Translations under genes and position numbers: made by a program
In this document: positions 11,797 through 19,925 of the stretch, piece after piece
Numbering within the stretch: position 1 is the first letter of the stretch
How the letters are laid out: every line of letters starts with the position of its first letter
Assembly (NCBI GenBank): GCA_963791495.1
Contig: CAWBST010000017.1
Coordinates: forward strand, 601,722-665,721
Source of the DNA: JAMXLO01 sp963791495
Lineage (GTDB): Bacteria > Pseudomonadota > Alphaproteobacteria > Acetobacterales > Acetobacteraceae
DNA: 64,000 nt
Reading direction: 5' to 3'
Notes under the pieces: generated by a model
Told to the model about the DNA's origin: nothing
The model's database searches: none
What the model saw: the letters and a program-made list of their open reading frames with translations, nothing else

Positions 11797-12288
11797 TCAG
11801 GGTACGGCGCGGCCTACGACGCGCTCGATCTCGGCCCGAACCAGGCGCTCGACCAGCAGCGGCAGGTTGGCGTTGAGCCACTCTTTCAGCAGCGGCCGGA
11901 TTTCCTCGCGCACGATGTCCTCGATCGTCGGACCGCCGCTGCGGACCTGCGTGCTGCGCTCCATCAGCGTGCGTACCAGACCGCCAACCGAGGTTGCCGT
12001 CGCTGCCGCGGCCTCCGGTTCGACGAGGCTCGGCAGCCGCGCGGCCGCTGGTAGCGGCTGCGGCGGCGGCTCGGACACAGGGGCTGCCTCGTGAGGGGCG
12101 GGTTCAGGCACAATCATCGCGGGGTCCAGCACCAAAATGTCGTCGTCGGCCGGTTGCGCGGACGGCGGCTGCGCAGTAGCAGCCGGCGCCTCGTCCTCGC
12201 TCAGAATGCGACGGATCGAGGCAAGGATGTCCTCCATCGAGGGATCGCTCCCAGGCGGACCAGGAGGCGGTGTCTGTGATGCGCTCAT
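11797..12288 (-). CDS. popZ: PopZ-like polar organising protein (DUF2497)
   Basis: A 163-residue acidic protein with the PopZ layout. The N-terminal helix SMEDILASIRRILSEDE is the partner-binding site. A proline- and acid-rich disordered linker spans about residues 33-95, and the C-terminal oligomerisation helices include IEDIVREEIRPLLKEWLNAN and LPLLVERLVRAEIERV. In Caulobacter PopZ forms a polar matrix that anchors the chromosome origin. The gene ends ten bases after the start side of tolC, in the order tolC-popZ-valS on one strand, a common alphaproteobacterial arrangement. The assignment rests on both terminal motifs and is strong for the family; the cellular role here is by homology. Confidence 0.92.
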   Translation of the reverse strand: MSASQTPPPGPPGSDPSMEDILASIRRILSEDEAPAATAQPPSAQPADDDILVLDPAMIVPEPAPHEAAPVSEPPPQPLPAAARLPSLVEPEAAAATATSVGGLVRTLMERSTQVRSGGPTIEDIVREEIRPLLKEWLNANLPLLVERLVRAEIERVVGRAVP

Positions 12289-12298
12289 CGTGTTCGTC

Positions 12299-13849
12299 TC
12301 AACGGCCAGGCTGGTCGGTCGCGTAATCGCCGAGACCGACCCACTTGTTCTTCACCGCATTATAATAGGCGGTCTCGTCATACAAAGGCACCGGCAAATG
12401 CAGATCGCGCGCGGTCAGCCGCCCGATCGACGAGGCCACAGCATACGACGCGATGACGACCTGCGCGAGGTTCTGCACCAGAGTGACGCGTGAACTCAAC
12501 AGCGCCTGCTGGGCGTTCAGCACATCGAGCGTGGTCCGGCTGCCCACGATGGCCTCTCGCTCCACGCCTTCCAGGGCGATCTCGTTGGCGCGGATCGCCT
12601 CACGCGTGCTCTCGGCCGAAGCCTTTTGCGCAGCCAGCGTCTCCCATGCCTGTACCGCGCTCTGCACGACGGTGCGACGCGCATCAGCCACCTGCCTGGT
12701 GGTCTGCTGGGCCCCCTGCTTCGCCTGCCGCACGGCGGAATACTCCGACCCCCCCTGATATATCGGCACCGATAGTGCGGCGACGATCTGGTAGCCGCTG
12801 TTTTCGCCATTGCGCGTGGAAGTCTGTCTCTGCTCGAACATCTGCCCCTGCAGACTGACCTGAGGCAGAAGCTGGGCGAGCTGAATATCCACGTTGTCCT
12901 TCGCCGCGGCATCATTGAACAGAGCGGCGACCACCTGCGGGTTGTTGTTCGACGCCGTCACCGTCGCGTCCTGCTCGGTCTTAACCGGCAGAGCGAGCGG
13001 TTGCGGCTCGACCAGATCGCCTGGCGGCAGATAGCCAACCACCTGCTGGTAGGTGCCGCGCGCCGTCTGCAGATTACCCTCGGCCTGCTGGCGCTGCGCG
13101 GTCGCCCCAGCCAACGCAGCCTCGGCCTGAGCCACGTCGGTGCGGGTGATCTCCCCGACCCTGAACCGGTCGTTGGTGGCCTGAAGCTGCTTTGTCAGCA
13201 CCTGCTCGTTGTTGATGTTGAGGGCCAGCAACTGTTGCGCCTGGATAACACCGACATAGGCGGTGATCACGTTGGTGAAACTGGTCTGCTCCTGCGCTAT
13301 CAGGCTGGCGCGCTCCGCCATCACCTGGTTCTTGGCGCGGTTGATGCTGGCTTGCTGCTTGCCACCCGTATAGATCGGCTGGCTCAACGTCGCCTGCGCG
13401 ATGCCGATGTCACGCTGGGTACGGGTTGAGATCAAATTTCCGCCCGGACCGTTGCCCGCTATGACGGACTTGCCGTCGCCGTAGCCGCCGTTGCCCGAGA
13501 GGATCACCGTCGGGCGCCAGCCTGCCAGGGCCTGTGGCACGGCCTCATCGGTCGCCCGCAGCTTAGCACGTTCTGCCTGTAGCGCGGGTTGGTTGGCATA
13601 GGTGGCCGCCAGCGCCTCCGCCAGCGTGTGGGGCACGCCTGGTTGCGACGCTCGCGCAGCGGACGATGATGGCGCCGGGGCGGTGATCGTCTGGGCGATT
13701 GTCAACTGCTTGTTATGCTTCGTCGCGGCTGCATGCTTGGGCGCAGCCTGCTTGGGAGCGGCATCCTTGCCCGGCGGCGTCTGGCCGAGCGCGGGTGCCA
13801 TCGCGAGCCCCACACCGAGACCGAGCACCCAACTGTGCCGAAGAACCAT
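12299..13849 (-). CDS. tolC: TolC-family outer membrane channel protein
   Basis: A 516-residue TolC-type protein. An N-terminal signal peptide (VLGLGVGLAMAPALG) is followed by an unusual lysine/alanine/proline-rich segment of about 40 residues before the mature domain. Two outer-membrane-factor repeats follow, the first starting at LAEALAATYANQPALQAE and the second after the YQIVAALSVPIYQGG sequence. Such trimers make the exit duct for type I secretion and efflux pumps. The start at 13849 has an AGAGGAG site just upstream and gives a clean signal peptide, unlike the longer frame to 13921. It sits between pcm and popZ, the usual synteny. It could serve the RND and ABC pumps further along, but this is inference. 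Confidence 0.95.
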   Translation of the reverse strand: MVLRHSWVLGLGVGLAMAPALGQTPPGKDAAPKQAAPKHAAATKHNKQLTIAQTITAPAPSSSAARASQPGVPHTLAEALAATYANQPALQAERAKLRATDEAVPQALAGWRPTVILSGNGGYGDGKSVIAGNGPGGNLISTRTQRDIGIAQATLSQPIYTGGKQQASINRAKNQVMAERASLIAQEQTSFTNVITAYVGVIQAQQLLALNINNEQVLTKQLQATNDRFRVGEITRTDVAQAEAALAGATAQRQQAEGNLQTARGTYQQVVGYLPPGDLVEPQPLALPVKTEQDATVTASNNNPQVVAALFNDAAAKDNVDIQLAQLLPQVSLQGQMFEQRQTSTRNGENSGYQIVAALSVPIYQGGSEYSAVRQAKQGAQQTTRQVADARRTVVQSAVQAWETLAAQKASAESTREAIRANEIALEGVEREAIVGSRTTLDVLNAQQALLSSRVTLVQNLAQVVIASYAVASSIGRLTARDLHLPVPLYDETAYYNAVKNKWVGLGDYATDQPGR

Positions 13850-13928
13850 GTCTGCTCCTCTGCCACGCGGCACGGCCTTGTCTGCCACAGCGAGCAGCCC
13901 GACGCCAAGCGTGAATGACACGTGAAAG

Positions 13929-14597
13929 TCAGAAAACGAAGCCGGGCGACGGCATCAGGCTGGGGATCGGAGGCGTTGCGCAATCGAACATCGGCTGCAT
14001 GCGCAGGCCCGCCAGGCTGGCCTCGGCCAGTATCGCCTGGCATATGCCGGCGGGCCCGGTGCGAACGGCCACCAGCCGGCCAGCCTGCTGATGCAGCTGT
14101 CCGCCGATCGCCGGCGGTATCTCCTGCACCGCCCCTTCGATCAGGATAGCGTCGTAGGGGGCTCCCGGCGGCCATCCCGCGCCGAGCGGGCCGGAGACCA
14201 GGCTTACCGACGGCGCCAATTCCGCCAGCAGCGCGCGTGCGATGGCTTGCAGAGGGGCAGCCTCCTCGAGCGCGGTGACCCTGGCACCGCAGGCCGCCAG
14301 CAGGGCCGCGCCGTAGCCTGTGCCGGCGGCGATCACCAAAACCCGTTCCCCTACGGCGATCGCCGTAAGCTGCACCAGGCGGGCGATGACGGCGGGTTCC
14401 ATCAGGACGCGGCCCTCGCCCAGCGGCACATCCTCGTCCGCATAGGCAAGTGAAGCGACGTCCGGCGGGACGAACCGCTCGCGCGGCAGACGGCGCATTG
14501 CGGCAACGATGCGGGGATCCGTCACCTTGTTGGGACGGATCTGGCTGTCCACCATGCGGTTACGGGCTTCCGCGAATGCCTGCGCGGCACGGTCCAT
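13929..14597 (-). CDS. pcm: protein-L-isoaspartate O-methyltransferase
   Basis: A 222-residue methyltransferase of the PIMT family. The N-terminal part has RNRMVDSQIRPNKVTDPRI and LPRERFVPPD, and the AdoMet site is VLVIAAGTGYGAALLAAC. This enzyme repairs or labels isoaspartyl residues in damaged proteins. Relatives next to tolC in alphaproteobacteria are divergent and may be specialised. Only 79 bp separates it from tolC, so they are probably one operon. Upstream, the frame stays open into a truncated transposase, so a chimeric 461-residue protein is possible from a start at 15314. The ATG at 14597 is chosen because it restores the normal PIMT N terminus. Confidence 0.9.
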   Translation of the reverse strand: MDRAAQAFAEARNRMVDSQIRPNKVTDPRIVAAMRRLPRERFVPPDVASLAYADEDVPLGEGRVLMEPAVIARLVQLTAIAVGERVLVIAAGTGYGAALLAACGARVTALEEAAPLQAIARALLAELAPSVSLVSGPLGAGWPPGAPYDAILIEGAVQEIPPAIGGQLHQQAGRLVAVRTGPAGICQAILAEASLAGLRMQPMFDCATPPIPSLMPSPGFVF

Positions 14598-14667
14598 CGG
14601 GGGCTGCTCTTCGGGATGCAAGCGAGCGTTATACGGGCCGGGCTGGCGAGCCGCCAAGCGGTGAACC

Positions 14668-15314
14668 GACAGCTTCGAGGCGTGCGCCGGGTCATCGAGA
14701 TAGAGCCGGACATCCTCGAACAGCGTGCCCTGGTTGCCCTTCAGCGCCAGCACGTAGTCGCCGCCCTTTTCGACCACTTTGGCGGCGATGTTGCGCTGGC
14801 AGTTCAGCGCATCGGCGGTGACGATCGCGCCGTTGAGCGAGATCATCTCCAGCAGCTTCGGCACGGCGGTGATCTCGTTCGATTTCTCGTCGGTCGCCAC
14901 TTGAGCGAGCAACAGGCGGCAACCGACCGCCCATGCGCTGACCAGGTGCAGCGGGGATTTCTGCGCCGCCCGGTCGAAGGAGCGGCGCAGCGCCTTGCCA
15001 TCGATCGCGATCACGCCTTGGGCGGCCGCGGCGAAGTCCTGCATGAAGCGCAGGAAGCAGGCATGGAACTGCGCCGGGTCGAGCAGACGGAACACGCGGC
15101 TGAACGTGTCGTGGCTGGGAATGCCGTGGCGCAGCCGCAGGAACTGCCGCAGGAAGGGTTCCTTGGCGTGGCCGAACAGCGCCATGTCGGAGCAGTCTTC
15201 CGCCCCGCACAGCATGGCACAGAGGGCTATCATCAGGATCTCGTGCAGGTTGTGCCGAGCGTTGTCTTCGCGCGGATCATCCAGATCGGCAAAGCAGGCC
15301 GCAAATCGCTCCAT
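14668..15314 (-). pseudogene. ISAs1-family transposase, 3-prime truncated and fused in frame to pcm
   Basis: About 215 residues of an ISAs1-type DDE transposase. Motifs are LHEILMIALCAMLCGA near the start, GIPSHDTFSRVFRLLDP, the first catalytic Asp in IAIDGKALRRSFD, the second in VTADALNCQRNIA and LALKGNQGTL. Similarity ends near YLDDPAHASKL, so the last part with the third acidic residue is lost and it cannot transpose. The reading frame then runs through about 24 unrelated residues into pcm without a stop. Terminal repeats of the element were not recognised. The insertion probably displaced the original upstream region of pcm, so any promoter of the old IS may now drive pcm. Confidence 0.85.
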
Positions 15315-15520
15315 GGGACCTCCGATGGGCCAATCCCATGGTTCGAATCGATCCGCAGGGCGTGCCGCAAGCCCCTATTTCGGGAAGGAAGTCAAATGCA
15401 ATTCCCCTGGTGCCCCGCCAGGGCCATGACTGGCCAGCGCTCCACCCGTCACCGCGCTCATCACACTGTGCAATCCGGTCGCGATAACGGACAATGGGGC
15501 GAATGAGCAGGGGGACGGCC

Positions 15521-16348
15521 ATGCCAGTCATCGACGTTCAGGTTCATCCCTTCGATCGAAATCATCCCGGCCGGCCGTGGGCCAGTCCCTCACATGGGCT
15601 CAACTCCGCCTCGGGCGAGGAAATGGTCGCTGCCATGAAAAGTGTCGGCGTCGACGGGGCGATCATGGTGTCGTCGTTCAGCGCCTATGAATACGATCCG
15701 AGCTACGCGCTCGAGGTGTACAATACCTATCCGGATAACTTTCGGGTCGTGACGCCGGTCGACGCGACCGATCCAGCGATTGACGATGTGGTGGCGAAAT
15801 GGGCGGCGACGCCAGGTGCGCGCGGCATCCGCATCCGCATGCGCGACGGCCTGCCGATGGACGCCGACCATCCCGGCCTGAACCGCGCTTTCGCCGCCGC
15901 TGCCAAACAGGGCCTGCCGGTCAACCTGCTTTGCTGGGGAATCCTGGACAAAGGCCTGCCGCATATCCAGCGACACCCTGATACGGTCATCGTGATCGAC
16001 CATCTCGGCCTGCTGCAACCCGCTCGCCCGCCGGTTCCGGCCGACGTCTGGGCCGATCTGCCGAAGCTGCTCGCTTTGGCGCAATACCCGAACGTCAGGG
16101 TGAAGATCAGCGGCGCCTGCACGATGTCGCACCAACCATTCCCTTACGACGACATCTGGGATCCGGTGCTTCGGGTCATTGATGCTTTCGGGCTGGATCG
16201 TTGCATGTGGGGCACCGATTGGACGCGGACGATCGGCATGCTGACCTATGAGCAGGGCGTCGCGCCGTTCCGCGACACCACACGCCTGTCCGAGAGCGAC
16301 AAGGCGGCGCTCATGGGAGGAACGTTGCAGAAAGTCTACAAGTGGTAA
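15521..16348 (+). CDS. amidohydrolase family 2 protein
   Basis: A 275-residue TIM-barrel amidohydrolase of the type that hydrolyses or decarboxylates cyclic acids. It has VIDVQVHPF at the N terminus (one His where the family often has HxH), VIDHLGLLQP in the middle, SGACTMSHQPFPY, and the metal-site Asp in MWGTDWTR. Proteins of this length include lactone hydrolases and gamma-resorcylate-type decarboxylases. The ATG at 15521 has an AGGGGGA site; longer frames begin at 15494. The next gene is a GhrA-like dehydrogenase 58 bp downstream, so they may share a transcript for a small carboxylic acid. The substrate is unknown. Confidence 0.9.
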   Translation: MPVIDVQVHPFDRNHPGRPWASPSHGLNSASGEEMVAAMKSVGVDGAIMVSSFSAYEYDPSYALEVYNTYPDNFRVVTPVDATDPAIDDVVAKWAATPGARGIRIRMRDGLPMDADHPGLNRAFAAAAKQGLPVNLLCWGILDKGLPHIQRHPDTVIVIDHLGLLQPARPPVPADVWADLPKLLALAQYPNVRVKISGACTMSHQPFPYDDIWDPVLRVIDAFGLDRCMWGTDWTRTIGMLTYEQGVAPFRDTTRLSESDKAALMGGTLQKVYKW

Positions 16349-16406
16349 GTGCCACCGCGGCGATCCGGCCACGTCACACTCTGATGGAATAGCTCAGGAG
16401 CCGGCT

Positions 16407-17342
16407 ATGGCGCTGCTTATCGTTGATCTCGACAAACATATCGGCAATGCCAAGGCGTGGCGCGATACGTTCGGGGAACAGCTTCCTGATTTGGAGATCC
16501 GCATTTGGCCTGATGCGGGAAACCTGGCGGATATCGAATACCTCGCCTTCATGCATCCCGATTTCGATTCCCTCCCGGTCTTTCCGAATTTGAAGGCCAT
16601 GTTCAGCCGCTCGGCCGGGGTCGAGTCCTTTGTCAGCCATCCAAAGATGCCGAAGGCGCCGCTATGCAAGGTCGAGCCGCCCGGCGGCGATCCCATGATG
16701 ACGGAATACGTCGTCATGCATGTCCTGCGTTTTCATCGCGACATGCCCGGGTATCAGGCGGCTCAGGCCAATCGGGAGTGGCGGCGCACCACGATCGTGC
16801 GGCCCGAGCAAAGGCGTGTCGGATTCTTGGGCTTCGGCATGATGGCGAAGGCGCCGGCGCTGGTGTTGAAGTCGCTCGGGTTCAAGGTCTCGGCCTGGGT
16901 GCGACATGAGCGGGATGAAGGCGACATTCCGATCTATCACGGCCCCGGCCAACTTGAACCATTTCTTCAACAGACCGACATCGCGGTCTGCCTGTTGCCG
17001 CTGACGAGGGAAACAGAGGGCATCTTCTGCGCGCGCACCTTTGCCATGATGCCACGCGGGGCGATGCTGGTGAATGTCGGGCGCGGCAAGCATGTCGTGG
17101 ATGACGATCTGATCGACGCGCTCGATTCTGGACAGCTGTCATACGCCGCGTTGGACGCGCTGTGGCCCGAGCCCCTGCCGCCAGCAAGCCCGCTCTGGCT
17201 GCACCCCAAAGTGACCGTGATGCCGCACGTGGCGCGTCGGCCGACCGTTGCTCAACTCGTGACTGAGATCGCGGCGAATATCCGCAGCGTCGAGGCAGGC
17301 GGGCGGCCTTTGCAGAAGATCGACATCACGGCGGGATATTAG
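16407..17342 (+). CDS. D-2-hydroxyacid dehydrogenase, glyoxylate/hydroxypyruvate reductase A type
   Basis: A 311-residue cytosolic NAD(P)-dependent oxidoreductase. The cofactor-binding motif is GFLGFGMMAKAPA near residue 138. The catalytic Arg is in VNVGRGKHVVDDDLI, the Glu in LWPEPLPPASPLW and the His in VMPHVAR. The short N-terminal domain and the DALWPEP region match the GhrA group, which reduces glyoxylate or hydroxypyruvate. A CAGGAG site precedes the ATG at 16407. It lies directly downstream of the amidohydrolase, which suggests a shared role in small hydroxy- or keto-acid metabolism. A chemoreceptor remnant follows the stop immediately. Confidence 0.93.
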   Translation: MALLIVDLDKHIGNAKAWRDTFGEQLPDLEIRIWPDAGNLADIEYLAFMHPDFDSLPVFPNLKAMFSRSAGVESFVSHPKMPKAPLCKVEPPGGDPMMTEYVVMHVLRFHRDMPGYQAAQANREWRRTTIVRPEQRRVGFLGFGMMAKAPALVLKSLGFKVSAWVRHERDEGDIPIYHGPGQLEPFLQQTDIAVCLLPLTRETEGIFCARTFAMMPRGAMLVNVGRGKHVVDDDLIDALDSGQLSYAALDALWPEPLPPASPLWLHPKVTVMPHVARRPTVAQLVTEIAANIRSVEAGGRPLQKIDITAGY

Positions 17343-17740
17343 GGCCTCTGCGACGATCGAGGCGGCTCGTGCCGCCGAGGCAGGCAAGGGACCCGCGGTT
17401 GTGGCCGGCGAGGTGAAGGGCCTTGCGACCCACACCAGGGGAGCAGCCGAGCGGGTCCACCGGCGCATCGTCGCCATCCGCACATCGACGCACCAGGTCG
17501 GAATCTATGGCGTGAACGCGGCAATCAAGCGGGTGCGGGACGCAACAGGTCACCATGCCGATCGAGCAGCAGCAGTGCCCTGCAGGCGATGGCTAACCTG
17601 TCGGAGGTTGCCGACGAAACCAGCGGGGCAAGCCGATCGGTGCTGAGCGCCGCAGATGAGTGCGCCGCCAGATTGTGACGTTGCGAGGAAGTTAATCATT
17701 TCCTTGAGGCCACTGGACACGCCGGCCAGGAACCAGGCTT
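17343..17740 (+). pseudogene. methyl-accepting chemotaxis protein, C-terminal remnant
   Basis: Immediately after the dehydrogenase stop the frame reads ATIEAARAAEAGKGPAVVAG and EVKGLATHTRGAAERVHRRI, the highly conserved signalling hairpin of chemoreceptors with several substitutions. After about 17,560 the sequence changes frame and gives AMANLSEVADETSGASRSV and then FLEATGHAG, a typical receptor tail. No start, membrane segment or HAMP domain lies upstream. The remnant is the output half of a receptor and is clearly dead. A truncated receptor lacking exactly this half lies at 4523-5389 on the other strand; whether they were one gene is speculation. Confidence 0.8.
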
Positions 17741-17905
17741 CCACGCGCGTGCCCGCCAACGGTTCCAGCGCAGGGCAACGGATTATTTCGACCTGCACCG
17801 TCGCACACATGCCGGTCGAAATGAAATCTGCGAATCCCCGCAAACATCATGTAACGTTCTTTGCGTTGCCACCGCCCCTGAACAAAGTGGTCCAAGGAAG
17901 CTGGA

Positions 17906-18706
17906 ATGAGCAGCCTCAATGAACGAACGTCCCGTTCTGACGCCGGCACCCGTGGCCGCCCTCTTGTGGCCGCCGTCATCGTGTCCGTTGCCGCGCTCGC
18001 CGCAACGCCTGTCTCGGCAGGACCGCCATTCGTAACGGATGATCCCGATACGCCTGACAAAGGGCATTTCGAGATTAATCTGGCGGGGCAGTATACCCGC
18101 TTCAACGGTGGCTCCACGGCGAACATACCGAGCCTCGAAGTGGACTACGGCGTGCTCAGCAATCTGGAGGCGACGATCCTGATACCGCTGGGCCTGTCGC
18201 AGGTCAGCGGGGTTGGAACCAATGTCGGCTTCGGCGACGTCGAGCTGAGCCTGAAGTACCGCTTCATCGAGGAGGACTCCTGGGGCTGGCGGCCTGCGGT
18301 CGCCATTGCGCCGCAGATCAACCTGCCCAGTGGCAGCGAGGCGAGGGGCCTTGGCGCCGGCCGCACCACTGGCTTCATCCCCATCTGGGCGTCGAAGGAT
18401 ATCAACCAGTGGACCGTGTTCGGCGGCGGCGGCCTCAATATCAATACCGGCCCCGACCAGAAGAACTGGTGGTTCTCGGGCGTTGGGGTGCTGCGCGAGC
18501 TTGATCCGAACTGGACGGTGGGGGGCGAGCTGTACTACAGCTCGCCGGACGCGACCGGCGTGAAACATACAATGGGTTTTAATCTAGGCTTTATCTACAA
18601 CATCAACGACATCTACCACGTCCTGTTCTCGGCCGGCAGAAATCTGATCAACGCCAGAGATACCAACCAGTTCTCCACCTATATCGGCATGCAGTTCACC
18701 TTCTGA
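17906..18706 (+). CDS. outer membrane beta-barrel transporter-like protein
   Basis: A 266-residue secreted protein with an Ala/Val-rich signal peptide (residues about 20-38, ending TPVSAG). The mature start GPPFVTDDPDTPDKGHFEIN and alternating hydrophobic strands are typical of the family annotated as phenol-degradation meta-pathway or transporter barrels. It ends in a strand with terminal Phe (YIGMQFTF), as expected for BAM-inserted outer membrane proteins. The start at 17906 has an AGGAAGCTGGA site. It is the first of the co-directional export cluster, although 576 bp separate it from the next gene, so it may have its own transcript. It could provide an outer membrane path; the substrate is unknown. 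Confidence 0.85.
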   Translation: MSSLNERTSRSDAGTRGRPLVAAVIVSVAALAATPVSAGPPFVTDDPDTPDKGHFEINLAGQYTRFNGGSTANIPSLEVDYGVLSNLEATILIPLGLSQVSGVGTNVGFGDVELSLKYRFIEEDSWGWRPAVAIAPQINLPSGSEARGLGAGRTTGFIPIWASKDINQWTVFGGGGLNINTGPDQKNWWFSGVGVLRELDPNWTVGGELYYSSPDATGVKHTMGFNLGFIYNINDIYHVLFSAGRNLINARDTNQFSTYIGMQFTF

Positions 18707-19281
18707 CCGGCGCTTCGCTTCCAATAGTGACGGCGGGCGCCGGCGGCCGCGGAATGCGATAGACCTACGGGGTGGGCCCGAGCCCGCTCCAGCGCCTCGA
18801 ACGTGCCGAGGCGGGACCCGCGCGACCAGCCCGCGACTTTGCAGATCCTGTCGTCGCTTTACGCGGCTCGCGTCTCGGCCCGCCTGCGGCGGTCATCGCA
18901 AGAAGGCCGAACTCCGGGCGAGCGATACTCGTTCCTGTCGATCAACTAGTCCGGTCCCCGGAGGTGGCCTCTCAAGCAAAATGGTCACTGCCCTCTTTAG
19001 AAAGCCGTTGACAACTGCCAACGTGTTGTGATTTTGTCATTACCTGCACGTTATTCAAGCGGTACCACCGACGAAGCGATGGTCCAGCGGAGTGGCAGCG
19101 AGTTCCAATTGGCCCTGGTCGCCCTGACAGGTCGACATCGGCAGCCAGATGGCCGCTCTGGCATCTGCCGCGGAAGGCGTGCTCGCCGCCCCACGGGTTT
19201 TTCGCACCGAGGCGGTGACCTGGTTCACAGCGATAGGGCCGGTATTGCTGTCCTATCGCCCACAAGTGGGAGGTTGAACAC
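18707..19281. other. intergenic stretch before the RND cluster
   Basis: No recognisable gene in 575 bp. Reading frames on both strands are short, rich in Arg and Pro, and lack conserved features. Only a promoter-like sequence near 19,008 stands out. A metal or stress regulator gene, expected beside a metal pump, is absent here. Confidence 0.4.
19008..19036 (+). promoter_or_regulatory. possible sigma-70 type promoter
   Basis: A perfect -35 hexamer TTGACA lies at 19008-19013; 17 bp downstream is ATTTTG, a poor -10. It is about 245 bp ahead of the GTG of the first small gene of the RND block. The -35 is convincing, the -10 is not, so the call is tentative. Confidence 0.3.
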
Positions 19282-19881
19282 GTGACGCGAGCCACAGCGT
19301 TGCTCACAATACGCATCATCGAAGGTGCCGACGTTCGCGGGTATTATCTTGCGCGGCTGGCCAGGCTGGTCTGCGCCTGCGGGCTGTTTCTCGCACTGGC
19401 AGCCGGCTGGTCCGGCGCCTGGGCTTTCGATCTCGGCGGCTTCAAGGCGCGCGCCGAGACGACCTTGGCAGAACTCAATACCAAGCGCCTGGCAGACAGC
19501 AACGCCACTCTTGCCCGCCTCGACGAGATGATCGCGATCGGCACAGTCGGGATGAAGGAGTACGGCGCGCACCATCCCAAATATGCCAAGCTGATGGACG
19601 CCGCGATCGCCGATATCCCGGCGATGAAGGGAATGACCGACGTCCAGATCGAAGAGAAGTGGGGCGAGACAGGCACCGGCGGGGACGCCGTCGGCATTCC
19701 GCTGAAATCCCTCCCCGAGACCGGCGAGCAGCGCGTCTTTCTCGAATTGGTGGTGGGTCCGTCGACCCAGTACATCCTCATCAAGAAGTGGCAATCGGCG
19801 AAGCGGGCCCGTTGGCTTGAGCAAGCCAGGGACGAGGCCGTCGAGCTGCTGAAGCACTTGGAATCCATTCAGGCCGAATAA
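19282..19881 (+). CDS. hypothetical periplasmic protein of the RND cluster
   Basis: A 199-residue protein starting at a GTG with GGGAGG upstream. Residues about 25-48 form a hydrophobic signal segment (CACGLFLALAAGWSGAWA) after a fairly long basic N region, so the mature protein of about 150 residues should be periplasmic. It is helical and charged, with a central part ending in FLELVVGPSTQYILIKKW. No named family is recognised. The RND permease gene begins 44 bp after the stop, so they are probably co-transcribed. A role as an accessory or folding partner of the pump is inferred from position only. Confidence 0.75.
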   Translation: MTRATALLTIRIIEGADVRGYYLARLARLVCACGLFLALAAGWSGAWAFDLGGFKARAETTLAELNTKRLADSNATLARLDEMIAIGTVGMKEYGAHHPKYAKLMDAAIADIPAMKGMTDVQIEEKWGETGTGGDAVGIPLKSLPETGEQRVFLELVVGPSTQYILIKKWQSAKRARWLEQARDEAVELLKHLESIQAE

Positions 19882-19925
19882 GGCGTCAGGGCAAGAACGG
19901 CGGCTGTACGCCGGGGGGAGTTTCT

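Noticed and set aside
15325..15360. GGTTCGAATC, resembling a tRNA T loop
   Set aside because: The flanking bases do not make a T stem, and no acceptor or anticodon arm can be folded around it.
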